Below are positions 1-11,917 of a stretch of DNA of 64,000 nucleotides, piece after piece (positions within the stretch are counted from its first letter, which is position 1; the number at the start of each line of letters is the position of its first letter). The notes under the pieces are model-generated. The model was not told the origin of the DNA. It saw only the letters and a list, made by a program, of their open reading frames with translations, and ran no database searches. The stretch covers positions 480,765 to 544,764 of the forward strand of contig KN834768.1 of the NCBI GenBank assembly GCA_000827265.1. Direction: 5' to 3'. Both the position numbers and the translations under genes were made by a program. The DNA comes from Collybiopsis luxurians FD-317 M1. Lineage: Eukaryota > Basidiomycota > Agaricomycetes > Agaricales > Omphalotaceae.

Positions 1-2068
1 TCGCTTGCGAGTTTGGATTTTGCTGTTAGTAGTACACGTATACACGGATTTCGTATGACATCTGAAGGTTTGAGCCCTCAAACTTGAGGCTGTTCTGCCT
101 AAGCCTCCCTTCTTCGTACTCAATCGGTATCGTTCCCGTTCCCATTCCCGTCGTCAGGAATGGCATGCACTGTGCGGCTCCTTAATTGGTTTTTACCATT
201 GGTCGAATTTCGCCTGCTCGCGGGGGTACTCCGATGACTCGTTCCTTGATAGTTGCCCCAAAGTACTGGAAGGCTTCCTTCAAGATGCAGGAGGTCACTT
301 ATGTCTGCCGTCCCAATCGTATAGCATGAGATCATTCTTTTCGCCCTTTCGTCTTTCGTCATTCGTCATCGCTTGTCCCTTGAGACGTTTACGCGCAAAC
401 TGTAAGTTACTCGGATAGTTTGTATTGAGATACGTAAAATGCCTTCAAGGTGTCTGTTCAGTGTTCATCATCACTCAATCTCGAGGATCTGGCCCTGTTA
501 ATAACAAAGTTGTTAATCACAATGGTCTCCCGGAGGTCTATGATTAACATTTAGGGGAAAAAGATAAATGACAAGCGAAAAATTTGATATTTTAGCATGT
601 TATTACATAACAAAAGGGACTGTGAAAAAAAAAAAAATAATCAATGATCCCTGCAGGCTGTAGCTGAGATAGCTGATGTTGCGAAATCCTTGACTGCTGG
701 TGCATTAGAATATGTGCCATATTTCAGTCCAAGATCGCTGAGAGAGAGCTAAGTTATCTCTTGGCAAACAGCCTGTTGAAGAAAAGTTGAGGGGGTGGCT
801 GCCAGCGGTATAAGTTGATCTAGACTCAAGTTCAGTGTTGCCGTGTTCTCCAGTCTCCTGAAGTAGGCAGTGTCCAAATCAACGGTCCTCTCTCCTCGCT
901 GTCCTTGCTCTTTGTACTATCAACCCTTTCCTTTCTACGGAATCTCTATGATTTACCTCGGTCCTCAAATTGAGCAGCACTTGGGCCTTTTTTGATGTCT
1001 GCAAACACTGTCAATACTGTTGCTTGCAAATTCAGAAATGTGATGTACCACTGCCCAGCTTGGACTTAGAATATCTTAGAATTTTATCAAGGTCACAGTT
1101 TTCAAAATAAAATCAGAAAGTGTCAAACAGTATTTGACCCCCAAAGCTGTCCGGACCATCACTTTCCGTGCGCCGGAGTATATAAATGTACACTCATTTA
1201 CAACTCATTTGTTCACTTTTCCTTTCTAGTTTAGACCTACTTTCAAGCAATGGACATACTAGGGACATATCAAGTTTAATATAACTTGTCATGTTCAGCG
1301 TCCGGCGCTGTCCGCGTGAAACCTTACATTGCTCAGTATAGCTAATTAAGAGAGCTCAACTTACTAAGACGAAGTACACCAGCTCTGTAGTGGTTACAGT
1401 TACCTTATATCACACCTTAGCGCAGTGATGCGCCCAGACGCAGCGTCCTTAAAGACAAGGATTTAGGGCCTCAAACCACAAGTCCAACATTATTAAGCTG
1501 CGTGGAACCTTCCGACTTGACCGTCATCGATTGATGCTACTTAATGCCTGCTGTCAGTGGTAGTGGGCCTATGCTAAAAGCATGACAGGTACCCGTGCGG
1601 CGTATCTTTCTTGGTAGCGCTGGAGCCTGGAACTTTCTGGCTGTATAAAATCTAATGAGAACTTACTAAAATTGTATAAATTGTGGGAGTTAGACTCGTA
1701 GTTGCCCAAAAATGATTGAAGCATCCATGCGTTTACAATAATGAGCTCAAGAGAGACAATTGTCCTTGTTTGGCTTGACATGTCTAGCTTCGTCCATTGT
1801 ATCATTCCAAACCCCAACCGAACACTATACAATACCCCACGTAGCGTACATTATAAGCTCTCAACTTGGTTGAAACTTTGTTCCTTCCTTCTTTGACTGT
1901 CACTCGTCATGCTGAATCTGGCTGAATTGGAATCTGCTTCAGTCCCACCCTGAGCCCTCTACTGTTTATTACCTTTTTCTGAAGGCCAGTTAGACATACG
2001 GGCAGCATCTTTTTCGCTTCTGCATTAGGCAAGTTTCTGCTTAATTCTTCGCAACTGCTTGAGCTAAT
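1..2068. other. No gene recognised
   Basis: Both strands show only short unrelated reading frames and A/T-rich tracts, with no recognisable domain, tRNA or element ends. This may be intergenic sequence or decayed repeats. Confidence 0.4.
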
Positions 2069-2805
2069 TTGAGCTTGAATTCGATTTCATATGCAAAGTT
2101 CTTTTATATTATGACCATCTCCTCACTTTGGGTAAGCCGCTGGCTATTCCCATACCATCAGCATGTTCAATGCTCCGCTCTGGCGTTAGATTGTGAAATA
2201 CAACTGCTCTGGAAACGTCCAAAAAATCTTGGCGCATACATATTCTTTCTCAACCGCTATATTGCATTTTGGGGAAACATTGTTGCTGCCCTGTCACTAT
2301 TCTCAACATCACTAACACCATCGGTGCGGAAGATTTGACCTATTTTGATATGTATAGTAGCGTTGATTTCTTTTCCTGTGTTAGAGGTTTGTCTTTTGAT
2401 AACTGTGGTATAGAAAGTGCGATTTTGTTCTGTCCGATAGTTGTCACTCCTTGGAACTATACCATCAAATCTTACTGTCGATCATGCAGGCATTAGTAAC
2501 CGGTTAGTTTTCGTGGACTTCTCGCCATTTCCACTATTCTCAATATTCCCCTCCATGGATAGCAATTTTTGGGGTAAGAGTATATGCACTGTATGGACAA
2601 CGGCGGATCATTCTTGTTATCTTTATGGTTGTGGCAATTTCCGGGACTGTTATCAGTATCTGTGTTAGTTGGGGTTCTTGTCTCTTGTTCTCCATTTGCC
2701 AAATAGCTCATAATTCGGCCCCGGAGAATAGTTTTCTGTCTTCGGTGAAGACCCTTCAACACCTCCGAATATAGGCTGCCACATCCTTTTAAGCTCAGCA
2801 GGGTA
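2069..2805 (+). pseudogene. DUF6533-like membrane protein remnant
   Basis: Two segments match the pattern of DUF6533 proteins, a multi-pass membrane family that is very numerous in agaricomycetes and has no established function. The first (about 2,185-2,280) reads ALDCEIQLLWKRP followed by FLNRYIAFWGNI, the usual N-terminal signature. The second, about 300 bp downstream in another frame (2,573-2,690), reads VRVYALYGQRRIILVIF and then a hydrophobic helix AISGTVISICVSW. A third fragment (GCHILLSS, near 2,770-2,800) resembles the motif that normally follows. The 300-bp gap could hold one or two introns, but I could not join the frames cleanly, and the expected downstream helices are missing. I therefore call it truncated or decayed. 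A possible first intron is gtaagc...catcag at 2,131-2,160. The family match is from memory of the motif; the broken state is inference. Confidence 0.45.
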
Positions 2806-3918
2806 AGTCTAGTCTTTTCAGTCATTCTCCGTTAAGATAGCTCAGTCAGACTTACATTCTGTATGCCAAATCAGTGCCAGTAGTGAGTTATCCGACTTTT
2901 TTGTTAGCAAGTCAAAATCTAAGATGTGGATTCGACAGAAATAGCGATAGCATGGGAAGGTGTTTTTGCGGTTGATTTGGTTCTGTTCAGTTTGACTTTA
3001 CACAAAGCATACCGAATACATGTTGAATGCAGTGCGACTTTGGTACGGAAGTCACTTTTATCCGTCTTCCTACGCGACGGTAAGTTAAAACTCCCCAGGG
3101 CGTGACTTGAATTATTGCAGTATTTACTGACTCAGAAATTGCATATTACTTACACTAGGATTGATATATTTCTTGTAAGAGGTCTACAGTGTATACTGAA
3201 ATGAAGATAGAATTGAGAACCATAGAGCTATGACCTTGTTCAATGCGGCAAATATAATATCTCTTCACGTAGGTTGCAAACAGATTTTTGATTTTTAAGC
3301 TACATACTTAAATGCATTCTGCTCTTTTTCTAGATTCCTGGTGTAGGTATCTGCATGCATTGTAGTATGACATTCCAATAACAATTTCTCTTAATGAATA
3401 GCCGTTACAAGGCAATATGTCGGCTTTTGTCGGATGGTACGGATACTTTTTTGAACTGCAAAACCCTTTTGCCCATGAAATGTATCCAGTCTCTCCGTAG
3501 CCCTAATGTCTCGAATGATACTCAACCTACATGAGGTAGCAGAAGCAGGGATTTACACTGATCCAAGGTAGTACATTTAAATTACCTGTTTTCCCTTGGC
3601 TTACTGACCCTGTTGCTTATACTTCATTGTCAACAGTGTTGCATTTTCATCAGCACCAAGTGCTGAATATTACACTTTGCAGAGGATGGAGGTTACTCAT
3701 TCAATTCAACAGTCACAGGTCACAGAGCCTTAAAATGTCAATTTTTTTTTTCATCTGTCACAGGCAAAACAGGCCAAAATTGCCTAAATTCACCACTTTG
3801 ACTGACTTTAGCACCAAAAATGATGACAAATCTTGCCTTATAAGGAAATTTGTTGAAATGATATTTTGAATCATGACCATGTCACAGGCAAAATGGTGTA
3901 CCAAATTGAGTGAAATGG
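2806..3918. other. No gene recognised
   Basis: No coding region, RNA gene or element end is visible. The right side has simple A/T-rich stretches leading into the foldback at 3,919. Confidence 0.35.
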
Positions 3919-4124
3919 TACATCAGGAAAAATATCTATAACCCATGCTGCCAGGAGACACCCCCCATATCCTAGGGTACCTTGGAATCCTCAGGAAAAT
4001 TAAATTACCCTCAGGAAGCCTGGTGTCCCTGGGCTTCCCTGGGCTTCCCTGGAGAAGCCTGGTCAGCCTAGGATTGGGGGAGTGTCTCTGGGCAGCCTGG
4101 GCTACATGTATTTTTCCTGATGTA
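3919..4124. repeat. Foldback (inverted-repeat) element
   Basis: The sequence starts tacatcaggaaaaat and ends with its reverse complement. The arms continue inward as imperfect complements for about 55 nt: ctgccaggagacacccccc on the left pairs with the complement of gggggagtgtctctgggcag on the right, and both reach cctagg. The centre holds a short direct repeat of ctgggcttcc. It lies 19 bp from a tRNA-like sequence on the minus strand, so the two may be parts of one SINE-like element. Confidence 0.6.
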
Positions 4125-4143
4125 CATGTTAACAATGAAGACT

Positions 4144-4218
4144 GATCAAGCTGGGAATTGAACCCAGGTCCCTGCCACTTTCCGGGAACAGTGCTCTAAC
4201 CAACTGAGCTACTCGACT
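4144..4218 (-). tRNA. Degenerate tRNA-like sequence, possible SINE head
   Basis: On the minus strand 75 nt fold as a tRNA. The D arm has the A-box type sequence TAGCTCAGTTGGTTAGAGC, and the T arm CTGGGTTCAATTCCCAG is a perfect 5-bp stem with a normal loop and B box. The acceptor stem is weak (two G-U pairs and a terminal A-C mismatch), the anticodon stem is mostly G-U, and the base before the anticodon is C instead of the near-universal U. The nominal anticodon would be CGG. Intact promoter boxes with a poor body suggest a tRNA-derived SINE or pseudogene rather than a working tRNA. Confidence 0.42.
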
Positions 4219-5211
4219 GCTGGTATCCAATGGATGTGGATTCAATCTCAATCCAACAGTACAGTAGGTAGTTGGCTACTTGAAATCAAAGGACCAAGTC
4301 CAAAAGTAGATTAGGAGACACCACTTCATATTCTTTTGAACAAAGTTACATCTGGAGCAACTCCTAGAGCTTATAGAAGGCATTAGAAATACTGTAAGTT
4401 GAAGACATGAACATGGCCAGAAAATTTAATTAATCACCTATTTTAATATGTTAATAATATATGAGAAGCTTATTACTACTAATTACAGGATTTGATTAAT
4501 AGTAAGATAAAAGGTTGGAGCCTCAGCAGCAATTTCTTTTACTTGCATTTTCCCAGAAAAAAAGCTCTATAAGTAGACTTTTGAAATACTACTTAGTACT
4601 TAACTTAGTAGATGGGCAAAATTTACTGCAGAACCCCATGAATAACCAGATTTGAAAGGCTGATATGATTATCACATTCCTTGCAGGATTTGGTCAATGG
4701 CAGGCAGCAACTGGCAACTGCTGGAATAGAATAAAAATTCACCTAGTACATTTTTCTGCTGCAGTCAGTGCAGTGCTGCAGAAGCTAAAAATTAATCAAA
4801 ATATTCTAGAATGCTCAACTACTATAATGGCATCTGTAAGTATCTTGGGAAACATTGTACCTGTATGTCCTCGACCAAAAATCTCAACGATGCCATCTCT
4901 ACCTGAAGCTGTGAGTCCAAAGGAGATACCGTAACAGCCCTGCCTATCTGTACAAAGGAAGTGGCAACTCTTTATCAGGATAGTTCAGTGATGGATTCAG
5001 TCTCAGTGCTGATAAGGTAGCCCCAGAACAGTTCCAACCACTGTCACATGAAGCTTCAAAATTGCTTCCAGGAGAGATTAGAATAAGACATTTCAAGACC
5101 TCTCCCTTTGGCATTTTGGGAGAAAAGAAAATCGTAAGCATGAAGTCCAAAACACTCAATCATGACTTAGTGCTGGCAGCCTGGCTACGGAAAATCTGCG
5201 TTTTGTATTAC
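4219..5211. other. No gene recognised
   Basis: A/T-rich sequence with no recognisable domain on either strand. It may be decayed repeat sequence. Confidence 0.3.
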
Positions 5212-5603
5212 AAAGGAATATGTTCAGTCTCAGACCTCAGATTGTGCACATGGATTTTGCAAATAGCTGTTCATCCGGGACAGTACAATTTCGCACTCCT
5301 CCACCCTATGAAGACAATCATTTACCCGAGTTCACTCAGACAAGTGCCTTGCTCAGATAAAGCACCAGCTTGTACGGCAGTGTATCTGGAAGAATTGAAT
5401 GCCAAAAGGAATATGTTCAGTCTCCGAGCTCACACTGTGCAGATGGATTTTACAAATAGCTGTGCATCCCGGACAGTACAATTTCGCACTTCTCCACCCT
5501 ACGAAGACGATCATTCTACCCGAGTTTACTCGAATAAGTGCAGCTTGCTCAGACGAAGCATCAGCTTGTACGGCAGTGTGTCCAGAAAAATTGAATGCCA
5601 AAA
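5212..5603. repeat. Tandem duplication, two 193-bp units
   Basis: The block beginning aaaggaatatgttcagtctc at 5,212 recurs at 5,405 with moderate divergence. Shared segments include gacagtacaatttcgcact, cagcttgtacggcagtgt and gaattgaatgccaaaa. The 193-bp period is not a multiple of three, so one frame cannot read both units alike. The longer reading frames across this block are therefore not persuasive as protein. Confidence 0.65.
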
Positions 5604-5887
5604 AGGGTCGGGGTGTGGAGTGGAAATAGGGATGGTGCTCAAGAAAACTGGCTCTCGTATGTGGATGAATAACGGAACTGGATGGTAATGTCAAAGGGAC
5701 TGTTCAGTTCGAGTGGTATTACACCAATGATCTGTACCATTGGATATTACGCAGATCGAGAGACAGTAAGGAATTTTCAGGGCCCAAATTTGTTGACCCT
5801 CGTGTAACTCCAGTATCAGCTTTCCTCCACTCTAAACAGGCATCCCTTCGGTTTCGATTATCGTACAGATGTACAATTGGCAACTTC

Positions 5888-8607
5888 CTAATCAAGTGGC
5901 TCGGTCCGACTTCCATCTCCTGCGTCATCCCCGAACGGCTCATCAACTGTCAACGTCGCCGCTTCTTCCTGTTCGTCATCTTCAGTCAAAAGACTATATT
6001 CTACTCCTCCTTCTCCCCTTCTTCTCCCTCTGCCAGAGAAACTGCGAGCGAAAGAGTCCTCTACAACATCCCTTTCGTCGTCATCAACCGCATTTTGTTT
6101 ATCGCCTAGGTACCAATTTGGCAGGAAGAGCGAGAGGAAAATCGGAAAGATGCTGAGAAATGTCGCGAGGAGCAGTAAATTACGCATTACATCGCTGTAG
6201 GCTGAGAAATGCAAAAGATTGTGAGCAAACGGAAGAGCGAGAGGAATGCAAGATCTGAAAAATACTCGACTGTACATGGAAGCATTTCGTACTAACCTGA
6301 GATGACACCCTCTCGGATGTAAGTGCCACGGGGATACTTGCTCACGTCTGTAATGGAGGAAAACAGCGCCGTTCGTTCCTTTTCCGAGATATTAGGGAGA
6401 TACTTTGCAAGATTCTTGGGCATATTGTTTGTCCAAATAGCTCCAGCTACGTATTTATGTTTCATGGCACTGTAGAGAAACGCAGGACGGTTACTTTAGA
6501 ACTCACCCACACTGGCACCAATGGAAGCACCGATTTCCGTTACCAATAGTATGAATGCAGTAGCCATGGCCAGATCCACATGATACACGCTAGCTTGAGC
6601 ACCAACTTGAGAACAGGAAGCTGCGAACCCGCCTCCGAGACCTTGAAGAATTTGCGTCCACACGATCTCTGCGTCGGACCCGTTTGCGCCCCGAGCTTAT
6701 ATACGAGAGTTCACTCGACATGTCACTAATGAGGGACATTTTGCTTACAGTGAATCATGAGAGCGACTCCGCTGTGGGAAAGGTGGGTGCTTTGAGCCAA
6801 TAGGTTAAACGAACGAAACAACTTGCCTTAGTCGAATGCATAAACCAGCTATCAAAAGTGACTGCCAGAAAGCCGTTAGCTGATAAAAGTGATTCCAACA
6901 GCAGCGGACACACTTTGTAACGATGGGTGTACTTCATTATAACACCCGCCATTATAGCGAATAGAGTTAAGGCCATGGCTTGAGCTTGCGAGAAATATGT
7001 GGCGTAAAGCAAAGACCTGTGTCCCTCTCAACTTACACACAGAAAGGCAAATAGAAAAGCATGCGTACCACGGTCTCACTACAAGAACGAATGAGTATAA
7101 ATACACCGTCGTCAAAAAGTACGAGCACTGAGAATTGTTCAAAACCAGCACTCAACTGAGTAAGAACAAACTCACAAAGTCGAATGCTCCAATGAGCGAC
7201 ACTATAATAACACTCCGGTTTTTGAACAGTCGTGGTGGAATTACAGGATATTTAGCATATCGGAGGTCCCATATACTACAAACGGGAAGAAGAACGCAGC
7301 CGACAACGACCAATGCAATCATGGTAGCTAAACACCATAGAAATTTATCGAAAGCTCCATAGAGAATATCATTAACGTACGATTCGCCCATCTATCCTTT
7401 ACAGTACCCGTCAGCGTCAGCGGCAGCAAGACGAGGGTTATGGACGTCGTAATCAGCATCAACCCCAATAAATCAAGTTCCTCCGCCATTGCTCGAGCCC
7501 GTTCCGCCAAAGATTTAGAAGATGTCGAAGCTGGGGCGATTCCTAGTATTTTAGCTTTACGTTCAGTCCACAAAAGAGTGATGATGAGTGGACAAAGACA
7601 TGCTGGTACAAGGATAATGAACATCCCGTCTGCGTGAGGGTGAACTAAAGAATTGAAAGGTGATCGAAAATACTCACATCCCCATCTCCAGCCTAAATTT
7701 TCAAGAACGGCAGTGGCAATGTTTGGACCGATAATGGCGTTCATGATGAATGGTAGTGCAAGCAGGCCATTAATAAGTCCCCTCCATTCCAGCGTCGTTA
7801 GATTGGCAATGATGATCTGCATGAGAAGCTGTAGCCCGCTGTCCAGAGCACTAGGCAAACATCATCCGAAAAACACACTACTTGGAACGTACGTGTATCC
7901 ACTATGGAACCAAAGAGCCTCATGAGTTTGCTAAATTCGGTGAACAGAAGAAAAAAGCGAACACTGAAAACAGAATGATGCCAGCAGCCACGGCGTGAAT
8001 ACTTTGAGCTGATACAATGACTATGTACCCTTTAGAATGGAGCGTCAGGTACGGCCGATTGTTCAGAGTTGAAAAGACATACCAGTGGCATGAAAAAAAA
8101 CTAGTTTCAGAGAATCAAATAGGCGTAGATGCAGGCAAAATCAGGGCGAACTCACGAGCTACGACATAAGCCATTCCTCTGGAGTTTATGTCTGCCAATT
8201 TCGCAATGACGGGTTTGCCGCATGCGACTGGTACGAGTCAGTGCGATCAAGTCTGGGAAATTGCTGCAGACGTACGTATGATGCTTTGAACAGTCTGAAT
8301 GGTACCGATGACACTGTGACCCCTCAATTCAGATGCAGCGAACGCCAGATACGATGAGGTCGTTTGATTATCCAAAGAATATATGTACGCGGCGAGTCCG
8401 AGTCTAACTTTCGCAAATTAATTTGCCATATCGATTTGAAAGCAGGAGAAAGAACCCGATAAACAATGACAATCTAGAGTATCGACCGTATACTCTACGA
8501 ACGGCCTCTACCTTGAGCACTCCAGTATGAACGTTCAAGCCATCGTCGGAGAGATGGTTTTCACGAGTAGAGGAAGGAGAGAGCGTTCGGTTCCCGTCAA
8601 GGGACAT
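5888..8607 (-). CDS. MFS siderophore-iron transporter (SIT/ARN family)
   Basis: Sixteen exons join in frame into 636 residues: 8456-8607, 8276-8403, 8156-8227, 8083-8100, 7963-8029, 7891-7899, 7678-7850, 7381-7629, 7176-7327, 7069-7127, 6914-7016, 6827-6879, 6749-6771, 6507-6695, 6297-6446 and 5888-6201. The family takes up ferric siderophores by proton-coupled transport with 14 membrane helices, at the plasma or endosomal membrane. Family marks are GVLKVEAVRRVYGRYS before helix 1, AAYIYSLDNQTTSSYLAFAA, VIAKLADINSRG, FSVGYTALDSGLQLL, WDLRYAKYPVIPPRLFKNRS, QILQGLGGGFAASCSQVGAQ and GAIWTNNMPKNLAKYLP. The C-terminal tail of about 80 residues is cytoplasmic and acidic. Exon 6 is only 9 nt, and the intron after exon 12 starts with GC. 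Substrate and regulation cannot be read here. The start is the ATG that gives a normal N-terminal length; an in-frame upstream start is possible. Confidence 0.9.
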
Positions 8608-8904
8608 GGGTGAAAGAAGGAAAAATTGAGATGAGGACCGCAATGGTCGCGCATTGCTGACCAGTCTGTCCGCCAGCGAACGCAACATGGACGCAGGATA
8701 ATAAGCGCGCCGATCAACGCAGAAACAAGTGCCGTCAAGTATCGGCTTCCACTGCAAGCAAGGCCGGCTTGAGCGGCTCAGCCTGTTCGAGCCGATGTAG
8801 GTGCAACATCAAGTTGACTATGGATAGATGAAGAGGCTACATAGATGATTAATACATGATAACTATGCTACAGGTTAGGATACATAAATGATTCGAGAAT
8901 ACAG

Positions 8905-9741
8905 TTAATTTTGTCCGTTTTTCAACACACGCAACAACTCATAACGGGTCCCCTTTATGCTCGAATACCTAGTACGAACCAGATCCTCCAACTTGGTATC
9001 CAAAGTCAACTCGAATGATTCCTTGCTCCACGGAATTTTCGCTCCCGATCGCCGTTCCAAAAACCTATCCAGATCATTCACCGCGATGACCTCTGCTGGG
9101 TTTTCGTTGGCAGTGGCAAACTCCTCCCGGCTCAACGCCTTTGGGGCGCGAGCCTTGAAACCGCCAAAACGACGGGTTTTAACCTTCTTTTCATCGATCT
9201 CGAACGACATTCTATCTTCGGTGACATTCATCACCGAATCGCCAAGTTGAACATGCTGAGATGACGGCGAGGTGAATTCTGACGACATGCTGACTGAACA
9301 GTCGGACTGTCCAGACTCGCCGGAATCAGTAGTGACAGAAGTAGCAGAAGAGGAATGGACGTCGGACTCGTCGTCTTCCGCAAAGGGGTTGAACGAACAT
9401 GGCTTGGAATCGGATATGATTCCGAGAGCAGGCCACATCCGGATGGGAGGGTAGAAGGCACCGGGGATGATTCGAGAATGTTGAAGGTCGTTTTCGGCTC
9501 GGAGATCGAGGCGGAAGGGTTGGTACGCGCGGAGAGACTTGTCGAGCCACACGTCATCCAGCCGTATTTGTTTCTGTATGAAGCAAAATACATTAGCTCG
9601 GCACTGGGAAATCGAGGTAAGGAGTGGCGTTCATACCCGACTTTCTTTGCCATCACCAGCACCGTAGCCACTCTGACCGACTACACTACCAGAGTCAAAG
9701 ACGGCCGTAGACGCTACTTTGCAGTTCGACGCGTAATTCAT
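8905..9741 (-). CDS. Two-exon protein of unknown function
   Basis: Exon 1 (9637-9741) starts MNYASNCKVAS and ends at CGG before gtatga; exon 2 (8905-9573) follows catacag and continues in phase 0 as KQIRLDDVWLDKSLRAYQPF. The product is 257 residues. I recognise no domain. The middle (about residues 75-130) is rich in Ser, Asp and Glu and probably disordered, after a short FNPFAEDDES stretch. The C-terminal half is charged, with a RFGGFKARAPKALSREEF segment and a likely helical end (LDTKLEDLVRTRYSSI). No signal peptide or membrane helix is evident. The gene lies 297 bp upstream of the siderophore transporter in the same direction; nothing links their functions. The open frame and clean intron support a real gene. 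Confidence 0.7.
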
Positions 9742-10004
9742 GCTTGGTGAAATGGGAGAACGAAGGCAAAGACGAACGAAGGATAAGATGAAAGGGGAGA
9801 GTCAACACCGTCGAGGTGAAGAAGATTGGCGATGGTAGTGGCACGTTAGAAAGAAACGTTCGCCTTTCTTCTAGTCACTGGTATGCGGAGTTTGTTTGCA
9901 GATTATATCACCTTTATCTCTTTATCTCCTTGCTTCGCCTCGTTCTGCGTTCTCCTCATTGTTTTCTTTGTTCCCTTCTGAACGTGACTCGGAGTTCCAG
10001 CCGT

Positions 10005-10163
10005 CTATTCATTTGAATTTCCTCTTTTGACACCTTTGTTCGCGATGTGAACGTGAACGTGTGCTGCCGGAGACTCGGATTCCTTGCCCATCTCATGGAG
10101 TCCTGCAACCAAATTCTTGGCTGCTCCTCCAGAAGAACACAGTTTGCGTTCCGATACGATTTC
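10005..10163 (-). other. Possible small exon, uncertain
   Basis: One minus-strand frame reads EIVSERKLCSSGGAAKNL then VAGLHEMGKESESPAAHV and stops at 10,005. The composition looks like a small fungal protein, but there is no start codon or splice acceptor directly upstream, and a stop lies just ahead of the segment. A different frame is open for 131 codons over the same stretch. It could be a terminal exon of a gene I could not assemble, or chance. Confidence 0.2.
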
Positions 10164-10472
10164 CCCAGCAGTGGATTAGAGGCTAAGATATCTAGGACTA
10201 GGTGCAGCCTCATTCGGTTTTGCGCATTTGCTGAGATTGCAGTTCTGTGATGCGCCACACTACACCGCACGAGGAAGGAGCATATGACACAAAGGTGTAC
10301 GATCCAGCTAAGATCGCTCCTCGATAGCTGATCCCGGCACAATGGAGACACGATGAAGCATATTCACTCTAAGAATCTACAAATCGACAAAGGATCTTCA
10401 CATTCAAACCCACCCATATGCAACGCAAATCGCACCCCGAACCAACCTCGTCCAACTTCACCTTCTCCAAGT

Positions 10473-11917
10473 TCAAGAAACATTATAATCCACCACCGTA
10501 TCATAAAATTCACCCATAATCCTCTTTTGCGCTTCCCTCCCTTTTTCCTTCTGCACGAAGAAAAAAAAAAGGTTCATCAATCATCTCTCAATTACCAAAA
10601 CGAAAAAAACGACCACAGAACGACCCAGAACTATACCGTGCCCGAAACCAAAACAAAATTCCGCAACTTACCTCAGAATCCCCAACAGCCCTAACTACAA
10701 GATACTTTCTCCCCGTCAAAATCTCTTCATTCTGTTCCCCAAACGCAGAAGAATCTTTCGTCGCGGCGTAGTAGTCATGCGAACCCGTGACAAGACCCCC
10801 GGCTTCTCGAGCAATGACCATACCCGCGCAGACGTCCCATGGCCAGCAGCCGATTTCCCTGTAGATTATGCAAGTTGAGTTTAAGCGCCATGAATCACAT
10901 ACATCGAAAATTCTCTTATGATCAAGTCCATCAGGAGGGAGAGCTCACCAATAGATATCCAAGCCCCCTTGCGCAACCATCGCGAAATTCATAGCGGAAC
11001 TTCCGAGGGACCTTAGCGAATGAGCCATTCGACCTCCGACGACGCCGTTATCCGGATCGCCGGCGAGTTTGTGGAATGATTCAGAGCGCTTGGTTAGTGG
11101 GTCGAGGGTACGGTCGTTGCCCCATTCTATGGCTGGTAGAGAGTCGGAGTTGAGCAAAGAAAGAATGGGCATGGAAATATCAAAATAAGCACCGATTAAG
11201 GCCTGGTTCAATGTAGGTAGAGGTTTGGGGTGTTTCGTTAGTGGGAGCTTCATCGGTTCACCGCCATGCCGGGAGAGGTAGGAACCTTGGCCTATGATGC
11301 CGGTGTACTGTGTTAAACGTGAATTCAAAGTAGGGTAAGAGATCGCCACTGAGTTGGATGATAACTACTAACCAAAAGTTGCATGAACGGATTGAATATG
11401 ACTCCGAGGACGGGTTTCTTTTTGTAAACGAGGCCAAGGGAGATACAGACCCAAGGGAAGCCGTGCACGAAGTTTGTCGTTCCGTCTTTGTGAAAATTAG
11501 AGTTACGATGTCAGAACAATAGGGAGTAACAAAGATTGTACAAACCAATTGGATCCACACAGAAGGTCGGGTCATCAGTTAACGGAGATCTGGAGCCCGC
11601 TGCGTACGATTCTTCTCCAATACTACCCATGTAAAAAAAAATACCACACTATATCAGCTTTTCTTAAGCATAAAAAACCATAGCACTTACAACTGAAAAT
11701 CAGGATACGTAGCTGCAATTTCCTTCTTCACAAGCTCCTCAACCTTTACATCATATTCCGTTACCAAATCTACCGAATTTTTCTTTTCATCCACCGTCGA
11801 ACCGGCGGACTGAATGGCTTCGGATCCTTCCAAGATCAGCTGGCCAGCTTTGCGGGCTAGGTTGACGGTGAAATCGAGGATGAATTTGAGGTCGTTGGGT
11901 GAGAGTTCTTGGACCAT
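10473..11917 (-). CDS. Inositol monophosphatase family protein
   Basis: Six exons (11691-11917, 11546-11622, 11373-11485, 10949-11307, 10672-10858, 10473-10550) join in phase to 346 residues. The family hydrolyses myo-inositol 1-phosphate to free inositol with Mg2+ and Li+ sensitivity, in the cytosol, supplying inositol for phosphoinositide synthesis. Metal-site motifs are present: FIGEES (residues 76-81), [16 protein letters not shown] (98-113, the signature with Asp99 and Asp102) and [17 protein letters not shown] (from 264, with Asp267). The length exceeds the roughly 280 residues of animal enzymes because of an insertion of about 35 residues around 170-215, as in many fungal homologues. 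The last exon, ending [10 protein letters not shown], was found by splicing gtaagttgcg to the distal acceptor at 10,551. Related phosphatases of quinate or sulfate pathways share the fold, so the substrate is inferred. Confidence 0.92.

Noticed and set aside
5062..5688. 208-codon plus-strand frame across the 193-bp repeat
   Set aside because: The two repeat units are read in different frames, so the protein has no internal repeat, and the opposite strand is also open. It looks like chance.
7328..7858. Single-exon 176-codon frame in the transporter region
   Set aside because: It includes unspliced introns. The conserved family segments are recovered only with the spliced model.
8957..9750. 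Plus-strand frames at 8,957-9,250 and 9,355-9,750
   Set aside because: They are antisense to the two-exon gene at 8,905-9,741, which has a clean intron and better codon composition.
9956..10351. 131-codon minus-strand frame between the unknown two-exon gene and the inositol phosphatase
   Set aside because: Composition is Arg/Ser-rich without domain character, and a competing frame in the same place looks more protein-like. Neither is well supported.
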